Assembly (NCBI RefSeq): GCF_004193775.1
Contig: NC_041003.1
Location: forward strand, 26,475,735-26,539,734
Reading direction: 5' to 3'
Length of the DNA: 64,000 nucleotides
Source: Glycine soja
Lineage: Eukaryota; Streptophyta; Magnoliopsida; Fabales; Fabaceae
The translations under genes were made by a program, and so were the position numbers. Positions within the stretch are counted from its first letter, which is position 1, and each line of letters opens with the position of its first letter. Shown piece after piece: positions 60,301 to 64,000 of this stretch. The notes under the pieces were generated by a model, which saw only the letters and a program-made list of their open reading frames with translations, was not told the origin of the DNA and did not search any database.

Positions 60301-62151
60301 CTGAGTGTTGGGGGTTAACACAACTCACTCAGATATTTTCTATCTCAAACCCTTCACAATGTAGCTCCTTAAATTTTTACAACACTAACATAGTCCATTT
60401 CAACTTCATGGTCAATCATTAAGTATCAATCTCCAAGAAAAAAAATTACTCTTTTATACCATATGCAAAGGTAAGAACGCAGCCAAAAAAAGAAAAATAT
60501 AAAATACCTCTTCAGTAGGTGTACTCCTTTTGCCACCCCACAACAGTTTCTTCTTTTGGTCAGTAGTCAAGCAACCAGCCCCAACTAAGTTCCTATTAAC
60601 TGTCATGCACCAAAATTTCCAGATGAATACAATTTGCTTGTCATCTACAATTAAGTTCCTATTTCATTCTCATCTATCAAGTTCTAGATGCTTGGCTAAA
60701 ATCATTTTCTTAAAAGTTGAAAACTTGGAAACACAAATCATTAGGAGAATTCTCATGTATCAAAGTCTAGATGCTTCACTAAAATCATTTTTCTTAAAAG
60801 TTGAGGACTTGGAAACGCAAATTATTAGGAGAATTCTCATGTATCAAAGTCTAGATGCTTGGCTAAAATCATTTTTCTTAAAAGTTGAAGACTTGGAAAC
60901 ACAAATTATTAGGAGAAAGAAAAAACCAAACCCACGGCATACATCCAAACCCACATCAATTCACCTTCAGTAAATGTTAAAATTAAAATCGTGAACCTCC
61001 AATCTATCAGAATCCAATCAATCATAGAAAACTGAACATATGTTCATAACCCAAAAATTTCAGGATAAGTAGTATACCCAATTCAGCAGCTCTCATGGCT
61101 GCAACTTTCGCAGCATCTAGGTCATTGTCACCATCAAAGCCACTGGTCTTGGCAGCCCTTACATCTGCCTTGCTCTCGTGAGAAAGCTTTGAACTTGAAG
61201 TCTTACTTTCATCTGCTTCAATACATGAAAACGAAGTAATACAATAATCACCAATAATGGTACAAATCATATCAACCATCAGTACAAAAAATATGTAAAA
61301 GATACCATCTTTTCTATAATTGTCATCCTTGTCAAGATCAAACAACTTTAGTTTCTTTCCAGAAGATTCTTTGTCTTCAATACCACACTGCTCGCTTGCT
61401 TGTCTAGTTTTCCAGTCTTTACCCTTCCCAGTCTCAGTATCATCATGTTTTCTTTTCTCTTCCCATGGAAGGTTTTGATCATTTGACTCCTTCTGTTCAC
61501 TCTTATAACCTTCTTTTAAACTAGATTTACCACAGTCTCTTTGGGGACCTGATTCATCTCTTTGGTTCCTTGACTCTGAATAACAGACTGCCTGGTCACT
61601 TCTGTAGTCCCCTGAACTTCTGCGGGAATCTCTTCTTTCATTTCGACCATCCCAGTCCCTTGAATGCCCCTCCCTCTCCACCTCATCATACAGTGCATGC
61701 CTCTTGCTAGATGCAGATTTATCATATGAAGAATCCATATCTTTATATTTCTGATGCTCCAAGTATGTTTCTCTACGTTTTTCTTTGCTTCTATGATCAG
61801 ACCTGTCATATTTGTCATGTGAATACTTTTCCACACTGCGCTGGTAGTTTTTTGACCTGCTATCACTCTCATCTCTCATATGATCATCCCTTGTCTCATG
61901 TCCAGAACGAGACAATAGCTTCTCACGATATCTGTCTTCATTTGCATACTTATCATGCCGAGAGTGACCATAGGAACTCTTGAATGACTGTCTATCAGAA
62001 TGTCTAAGAGAGTCACTGCTTCTGCCATAGTGATTTCTTCCATACTGTTGGTCTTGTTCCCTGTCATCATACTTCCTAGAATGGTGAGAGACTCTTGCAG
62101 AATTTTCTCTCACTAGATTTGGACTTGAGCTATGTCCATGCCTAGGACTAG
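45192..62151 (-). CDS. RSRC2-like arginine/serine-rich coiled-coil protein, 3' five exons
   Basis: Joined in minus order (62151-61306, 61212-61078, 60599-60508, 45579-45511, 45353-45192) the exons give one open frame of about 434 residues, with canonical GT-AG introns and matching phases. The first 282 residues are Arg/Ser/Asp-rich. The C-terminal ~150 form a conserved block: DLDAAKVAAMRAAEL, NLVGAGCLTTDQKKKLLWGG, SGHRWDTAMFSDRERQEKFN, KQYTAGLRRRDGRTVGLGL. This is the SMAP-type end of RSRC2 homologues, nuclear proteins thought to act near RNA processing; the exact role in plants is not established. The start codon and first exon(s) lie upstream of 62151, probably beyond 64000. No frameshift or stop was seen. 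The intron 45580-60507 is 14.9 kb of transposons. Confidence 0.9.
45511..45579 (-). CDS. RSRC2-like gene, fourth visible exon
   Basis: The 69-base exon encodes SGHRWDTAMFSDRERQEKFN plus KLM, the most conserved part of the SMAP-type domain. The acceptor ATATTGTAG closes the large intron; the donor is ATG|GTAAG. Confidence 0.9.
45580..46850. other. Large intron, 3' part without clear element
   Basis: Mostly unique-looking intron. The 24-base phrase beginning AGTCTTTGGGGGTACACC occurs twice, at about 46690 and 46786, with TCAAGAATTA also repeated between, which suggests a small local duplication. TACTCCCTCTTCC at 46549 resembles a worn Stowaway-type end. Confidence 0.4.
46851..47572 (-). mobile_element. 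Copia 5' LTR and leader fragment
   Basis: LTR 47263-47572 (310 bp) runs on the minus strand from TGTTATAGAATGTC to CTCTCATTTTCC. Primer site TGGTATCCAGAGCC follows at 47262-47249. The leader to about 46851 is rich in TCCAGCGACC/TTCCAGTGAACC-like words; its long frames are not gag-like. No 3' LTR was found. It is inserted in a plus-strand copia integrase fragment. Confidence 0.7.
47573..47859 (+). pseudogene. Copia integrase fragment 1
   Basis: NGVAERKIKHKLEVLQNLLL, followed in shifted frames by RMPSKVLNIKIPFDVFTTFP and SKLDPRATFKYS, is the C-terminal half of a copia integrase core, after the catalytic Glu in the NGVAER motif. Several stops and shifts show it is old. Confidence 0.7.
47860..48530 (+). 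pseudogene. Copia integrase fragment 2
   Basis: Remains of another copia integrase: FEVFRRFNAMVEKQCGRSIK, then EGGEYTSNDFHSYRDKDGLI, the Glu region as QHHGKAERRNRTLMNMVICM, PTKNIYYVTPNRKKTRVSQL, RHAPNERKKKLDDKGEPVVS and MIVLRRDVVIDESGEL. Frames shift and stops are frequent. Its lineage differs from fragment 1. Confidence 0.75.
48597..48776 (-). mobile_element. 3' LTR of older copia element B
   Basis: On the minus strand a polypurine tract AATTAAGGGGGAG (48789-48777) precedes an LTR of about 180 bp beginning TTGCAGATAATTCAG, with TATA-like ACTATAAATATGG and AATAAAAATTC, ending TTCTAACA. Its coding part continues beyond the inserted element A at 54306-55150. Confidence 0.6.
49137..49150 (-). 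promoter_or_regulatory. Polypurine tract of copia A
   Basis: TTTGAGGGGGGGG on the minus strand directly precedes the 3' LTR. Confidence 0.8.
49167..49748 (-). pseudogene. Copia A RNase H
   Basis: The 193-residue frame has AFCDADWASDVDDKHSTSRE, SWWSLKQKVIVRSSTEAEYR, FCDNQIAVSITHISVFHSPT, KHMEIDVFFVREKI and the terminal ADVLTKPLSVSRFQVLR. The acidic residues of the RNase H active site (D in FCDADW, E in TEAEYR, D in FCDNQ) are kept. It ends 31 bases from the 3' LTR. Confidence 0.85.
49691..50363 (-). pseudogene. Copia A reverse transcriptase, C-terminal half
   Basis: Two frames (49968-50357 and 49691-50011) join by a shift near 50000. They carry LDVNNAFLNGSLEESVFM, CKLNKTLYGLKQAPRQWFDR, the catalytic LLVYVDDIILTGS, and then DYFLGLEIKYLSNNSILMTQ and YRSVVGALQYATLNRLDISF. 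The YVDD site is intact. A TAG at 50362-50364 separates it from the upstream frame, where a CAG (Gln) would be expected. Confidence 0.85.
50364..52079 (-). pseudogene. Copia A integrase to reverse transcriptase start
   Basis: The 571-residue frame has the GAG-pre-integrase motif LWHARLGHPNGHVMKIIFTH and CSSCCMGKSHRLPY, integrase core Asp residues in ELNFTNLWGP (usual D replaced by N) and IKSIQSDWAGEY, Glu in HRQNGVVERKHGHIVDL, a proline/serine-rich linker (50800-51060), and reverse transcriptase start AAMQQEYDAFLKNKTWDLVP and CKWVFRVKENADGSINRFKA. Its first ~17 residues come from foreign filler DNA, not from the element. Confidence 0.85.
51659..52540 (-). repeat. 370-bp direct duplication with 142-bp foreign filler in copia A
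   Basis: Segment 51659-52028 is repeated at 52171-52540, both exactly 370 bp with about six differences. Between them, 52029-52170 does not belong to the element: it contains AAAATCTAACAAGGCTGCTT and TTCAAGAATAATTCAAG, like SIRE-type LTR starts. The duplication repeats the GAG-pre-integrase and integrase N-terminus. It looks like filler DNA captured during break repair. Confidence 0.85.
52118..53200 (-). pseudogene. Copia A zinc knuckle, protease and duplicated integrase start
   Basis: The knuckle at about 53200 reads CQICLKYGHTANVFHF, with Phe where the fourth ligand Cys should be. The protease active site WIPDSGANFHVTGDSENIKQ (Asp-Ser-Gly) is at about 52900-52950. After stops near 52864, the duplicated copy of LWHAKLGHPNGHVMKIIFTD follows in the frame 52118-52561. 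Multiple shifts separate these parts. Confidence 0.75.
53435..53774 (-). pseudogene. Copia A gag (UBN2-type)
   Basis: NPDYETWEVQDQTPLVWLQS, then VWEKIHEYFSLHTKSRARQL and IDEYLRKIKGYVNELAGVRV form the conserved gag core. The 5' start of gag lies up to about 53990 in broken frames next to the primer site (54030-54017). Confidence 0.75.
54306..55150 (-). pseudogene. Older copia B reverse transcriptase/RNase H
   Basis: The frame 54869-55054 has FGLLSYFLGMEFVTTNDGIF and HQRRYAIEILKRFHMLDCNS (reverse transcriptase tail); 54354-54635 has SMVALSSCEAGYIVTSMGAC, QGLWFEDLMSKSKI and LELKYPITNE (RNase H). Continuing minus, VTDILTKPL-like sequence runs to the copia A junction, beyond which the same element goes on at 48826. 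It is older, with many stops. Confidence 0.8.
55190..55852 (+). mobile_element. Copia C LTR end, primer site and leader
   Basis: TATA-like ACTATATAAACTGG at 55248 is followed by the LTR end TTTCTACAA and a primer site GGTATCTAGAGCC at 55308-55320. The leader to 55852 has no reliable frame. The matching gag resumes at 57112, after the inserted element D. The LTR start is not located. Confidence 0.55.
55858..57111 (+). mobile_element. TRIM-like short LTR element D
   Basis: LTRs at 55858-56031 (174 bp) and 56669-57111 (about 170 bp plus a LINE insertion) start TGTTAGATTAC and end AAATTCAATA. A perfect duplication, ACACT, lies at 55853-55857 and 57112-57116. A primer site TGGTATTAGAGCAG starts at 56032; the tract GAGGGGGAG ends at 56668. 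The interior is only about 640 bp with no gag or pol, so it is a terminal-repeat retrotransposon in miniature or a strongly deleted copia. AATAAA is in each LTR. Confidence 0.85.
56803..57059 (-). mobile_element. 5'-truncated LINE tail in LTR of element D
   Basis: The insert starts with a T-run (56803-56809; a poly-A tail on the minus strand) and is flanked by a perfect 14-bp duplication TAAATAAAGGCTTT (56789-56802 and 57060-57073). On the minus strand its 3' end reads ATATATCAGTACCTCTGGTA. Target-primed reverse transcription explains both the tail and the duplication. No coding part remains. Confidence 0.8.
57112..57590 (+). pseudogene. Copia C gag (UBN2-type)
   Basis: MDKLDDSNYSTWASDILLWI and GLGYKDHLTSTV give the gag start; AERAKWQKIDAQLCS-like and IYTNDTQHLY-like sequence follows in shifted frames, then CTYLGKLHDYNEPFLPNATK. 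The gag is plus-strand, continuing the element whose leader is before 55852. Confidence 0.75.
57591..58575 (+). pseudogene. Ty3/gypsy protease to reverse transcriptase fragment
   Basis: Frames with many stops show EDLTIQVGKVKFKVDAYMLN then LGGLDLILGMEWLEAL (end of retropepsin), DLLNTRHIKHNTSPFSSQII, KVTILDKDP-like and DELHGA-like sequence, and VWFSSNPS/FQTHGGYYVYLVMPF-type reverse transcriptase motifs. It abuts the copia C gag, so a recombination or deletion has joined two families. Confidence 0.75.
58576..59122. other. Intron sequence without assigned element
   Basis: A minus-strand frame (58619-58801) has FGTYQYHPSEELPCPQCKKL, which is not recognised. The rest shows no motif. Confidence 0.3.
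59678..59946 (+). repeat. 135-bp tandem duplication inside element E
   Basis: The segment starting GCTTCCAAATCTTG (59678) and ending TCTTCAAAATATTG (about 59810) is repeated directly at about 59813-59945 with about a dozen differences. Confidence 0.8.
59977..60108 (-). mobile_element. Au-type SINE, 5'-truncated
   Basis: On the minus strand it reads GGTCATGGGTTCGAATCC, the B box of a tRNA-like promoter, then AGGGTAAGGTTGCGTACAAT and a T-rich end, which matches the plant Au SINE family. A perfect 16-bp duplication, CAAGTATTTATGTTAT, lies at 59961-59976 and 60109-60124. The A box is missing, so the copy is truncated at its 5' end. A partner LINE would have mobilised it. Confidence 0.85.
60508..60599 (-). 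CDS. RSRC2-like gene, third visible exon
   Basis: The exon encodes (V)NRNLVGAGCLTTDQKKKLLW and GGKRSTPTEE in phase with its neighbours (92 bases: 2 plus 30 codons). Acceptor CATGACAG, donor GAG|GTATTT. Its donor begins the 14.9-kb intron. Confidence 0.9.
60668..60918. repeat. Three-copy 83-84 bp tandem repeat in RSRC2-like intron
   Basis: Copies start at 60668, 60751 and 60835 (TCTCATSTATCAA...), and run through TCTAGATGCTT, CTAAAATCATTT, AAAAGTTGA and TTGGAAAC to ATTAGGAGAA. They differ by a few bases. The array lies in the 478-bp intron between exons 61078 and 60599, close to the acceptor of the latter. Confidence 0.9.
61078..61212 (-). CDS. RSRC2-like gene, second visible exon
   Basis: The exon encodes DESKTSSSKLSHESKADVRA and DLDAAKVAAMRAAEL. 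Acceptor TTGAAGCAG, donor G|GTATAC. The split Asp and Val codons at its ends fit the neighbouring exons. The 93-bp intron before it (61213-61305) is short and repeat-free. Confidence 0.9.
61306..62151 (-). CDS. RSRC2-like gene, RS-rich exon
   Basis: The acceptor TATTTGCAG precedes 62151 and the donor G|GTATC follows 61306. The exon enters with two bases of a split codon and encodes SPRHGHSSSPNLVRENSAR, then about 260 residues rich in SR, RD, YRSD and KYSHDKYDRSDHRSKEKR-type motifs, ending KKLKLFDLDKDDNYRKD. Such low-complexity charged sequence is typical of splicing-related proteins and is probably disordered. Confidence 0.9.
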
Positions 62152-63535
62152 CTGCAAATAAAGAAGGGCATAAATTTATTTATTCAAACCTTACGTCATA
62201 AGTAGAATAGCTTAGCATTGAATTTTGTAACACTAAGATCAGTATTGCAGGGTCATATTATGCAAAACACTTTCATAGAGATTCTTATCGCAGCAGAGGG
62301 ACACTGATATTAGTGCATACCCAAAAGCAAACTTTTTGAAAAACAATAAGCAATGCCATAATGTGCAATGAATGGTATTCAATGCATATAAGACAAGAAC
62401 TAGTAACAACATGTTTGCTTTCACATCTTCATACGTTGTGTGTTTAACAAAACAAAGATTCACAGCTTCTACGGAACTGAAGGTAATTAATGTGATTTTA
62501 TTAGTATATATGCATTTTGGCGTGTCCAAACTCCAAACACGCACTAAAAAAATTAACCAATATGAATAGTAAACCTTTATGTGACTATGAAAATAGAAGA
62601 AAATTTGGCTTTTCAGAAGAAAAAACAAAAACAATAAGATAAAAGAGACAATAGGAACCACTGTATCCTGATTTGATACAAAATCTTCAGTTCGATACAT
62701 ATCACAATGGCTTTTGACCTTGAATCATTTGCTGAATCATGTGAATCGCTTCTATATTGGAGGAATTGCAATTCAGAGCCATATTGTGCAATTCTTGCAC
62801 AGCAGGTTGGGCACACAGAGCATGTCAGGTCACACAACTAGTGATACGAAAATGCAGCTAACAGAGGAAGCACCAACAGCAAGGGTGCAGAAGGGAGAAG
62901 AGACCAGGAGCAAGAGGAAGGTGGTGAAGCCAACATACCTTGAGGATTACGTTTGAGGGTAGTTTTGGAAGAGGGAAATTAGGAAGATCAATTTGTTTTG
63001 CAAGTTTGCCCATGAGGGAGCAAAATGCCACAAGTAGGATTTGGTGCAGATAATATCCGCCACGGAAAACCGCCAAAGGATAAAAGGGTTGGCGTTTTTT
63101 CGAAAATCCGCCACGGAAAACCGCCATGGCGCCGCCATGGCCGCCATTTAACAACACTGATCACATCATTATCACTACCACCACCACTACTCCAAAAAAA
63201 AGATATAAAGAAAAAACAAATTGCACCCAAAACAGAAAGGATAAAAGAAATATGGCTCCAAAATTTAGGATGGGATCTGAACCAAATATGAAAAGGACCA
63301 AAGGAGTAAAGGCTGGTAACAAGACTTCAGGTTCAACTCAGCGGGACAGATTCTTCATCCAAGGGCAAAAAAAGAAAATATCAAAATAAGTTGTTACAGC
63401 CAGATGGAGAATGGATTTGGGCCAGTAACAATGGTTTCTAGCCAGAAATGTGGCATTGCTATTTGAGACATGACTGAGAGCCATTGTGGCATTCCAATCT
63501 ACATGCCACAATGGTGAAACACAGCCCCACAAACC
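62152..63535. other. Upstream intron of RSRC2-like gene, no exon found
   Basis: No further exon with convincing splice sites was found. The plus frame 62714-62956 ends KRKVVKPTYLEDYV but has no recognised domain. At 63050-63150 the phrase CCGCCACGGAAAACCGCC occurs twice, followed by CATGGCGCCGCCATGGCC, a GC-rich palindromic cluster like a transposon subterminal region. A second plus frame at 63251-63389 is lysine-rich and unassigned. Confidence 0.4.
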
Positions 63536-63548
63536 ATGGTGGCGCACA

Positions 63549-63714
63549 GTTCTGTTTTATTACCTGATTGTAGTATTTATCAGTTTGTGTAATCACTAGG
63601 TCTGCTAGTGAGTCAGCTACGAATTGCATTTTTAAAAAGTATGTACTGTTATAGTACCTCTGGTACTCATTAATGAATATATTATATTTTTGGCTGATCA
63701 AAAAAAAAAAAAAA
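63549..63714 (+). mobile_element. 5'-truncated LINE tail
   Basis: A 166-bp insert ends in 15 A residues (63700-63714) and is flanked by a perfect 13-bp duplication ATGGTGGCGCACA (63536-63548 and 63715-63727). Its 3' end has TAGTACCTCTGGTACTCATT, shared with the LINE tail at 56803-57059, so both are of one family. Confidence 0.85.
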
Positions 63715-63727
63715 ATGGTGGCGCACA

Positions 63728-64000
63728 ATAGCTGAGAAACTATTAACTACTTTGTACTGGATTACCTAATCATTCCTATCCTACAACATTTAAAATATGC
63801 AAGAACATGCAGATGTAGTACCATTCCAATTTACTTGTAGAGAAAATATAAAAATTATAGGCTAAACCAAATGGATAATATAAGTATCTTTTTAAAAATT
63901 AGTCTAATCACAATTTCTGGCTAACAAAACTAATTACAAAAATTTCTATTCAACCATACTTAGGGTGCTTTTATTTCAAGTTTTACAAAATTATTCCCGG
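63728..64000. other. AT-rich window end, nothing seen
   Basis: No gene or repeat signature was recognised. Confidence 0.5.

Larger units (their letters stand above)
59128..60381 (+). mobile_element. TRIM-like short LTR element E
   Basis: LTRs 59128-59315 (188 bp, TGCTAGAATAG...TTTTTCCA) and 60188-60381 (194 bp, TGTTAGAATAG...TTTTTACA). The duplication ACACT lies at 59123-59127 and 60382-60386. The primer site TGATATCAGAGCAGG begins at 59320 and the tract GAGGGGGAG ends at 60187. The 872-bp interior codes for nothing recognisable; it contains a tandem duplication and a SINE. ATTATAAAAGAGACAG in each LTR looks like the TATA region. Confidence 0.85.

Noticed and set aside
60668..60918. CRISPR-like array
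   Set aside because: Three contiguous 83-bp repeats without spacers in a plant intron; an ordinary minisatellite.
62680..62760. Minus-strand SDSHDSANDSRSKA as an upstream RSRC2-like exon
   Set aside because: It is Ser/Arg-like and the phase could fit, but the acceptor is weak and the expected residues before SPRHGH are not there. Left out without cDNA support.
62714..62956. Plus-strand frame ending KRKVVKPTYLEDYV as a gene
   Set aside because: Short, no recognised domain, no splice or promoter context, and it lies in the probable intron of a minus-strand gene.

Overview
This is repeat-rich plant nuclear DNA. The lineages of its retrotransposons (SIRE-like and other Ty1/copia, Tat-type Ty3/gypsy with two RNase H domains, Mutator-like, hAT and Stowaway DNA elements, an Au SINE) and its LTR sequences point to a legume, most likely Glycine; the species is inference. 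Only one host gene is convincing: a minus-strand homologue of arginine/serine-rich coiled-coil protein 2 (RSRC2, SMAP-type C-terminus). Five exons are visible between 45192 and 62151; its 5' exons lie beyond the window.

Left third (1-24477). A broken plant-transposon ORF (345-1185) is cut by a SIRE-like copia LTR (1185-2829) that carries two families of repeated stem-loops. The copia interior is almost wholly deleted and its 3' coding end (4474-4592) is fused to a minus-strand Tat-lineage gypsy element (4593-12060) missing most of its protease and the catalytic part of its reverse transcriptase. Its LTR sits in another gypsy RNase H fragment (12061-12168), followed by a decayed Mutator-like transposase gene with introns (12780-16023). 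LTR debris follows (16260-18158), then a nest of DNA transposons: a Stowaway-like MITE (19176-23504) split by a 4.0-kb Mutator-like element with a perfect 9-bp target duplication (19269-23311), itself holding a 1.27-kb hAT element (8-bp duplication) and two foldback MITEs.

Middle (24478-45191). A gypsy LTR fragment is followed by a second SIRE-like copia element whose gag gene is interrupted exactly by a young deletion-derivative gypsy element (27356-32493; 775-bp LTRs with six differences; 5-bp duplication CTTAG). Further gypsy LTRs and copia fragments follow, plus a 285-bp insertion of chloroplast psbA (37817-38101), AT-rich DNA and a hAT remnant.

Right third (45192-64000). The RSRC2-like gene has a 14.9-kb intron (45580-60507) that is a transposon graveyard. 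It holds an almost complete copia element with non-canonical LTR ends (48832-54300) inserted in an older copia, two TRIM-like short LTR elements (55858-57111 and 59128-60381), one interrupted by a LINE tail and the other by an Au SINE, and more copia and gypsy fragments. The exon reading frames and splice sites are intact, so the gene is probably expressed despite the load.

I see no novel multi-gene system. The most unusual signals are the covarying hairpin arrays in the first LTR, the precisely resolvable nests, and the repeat-swollen intron.
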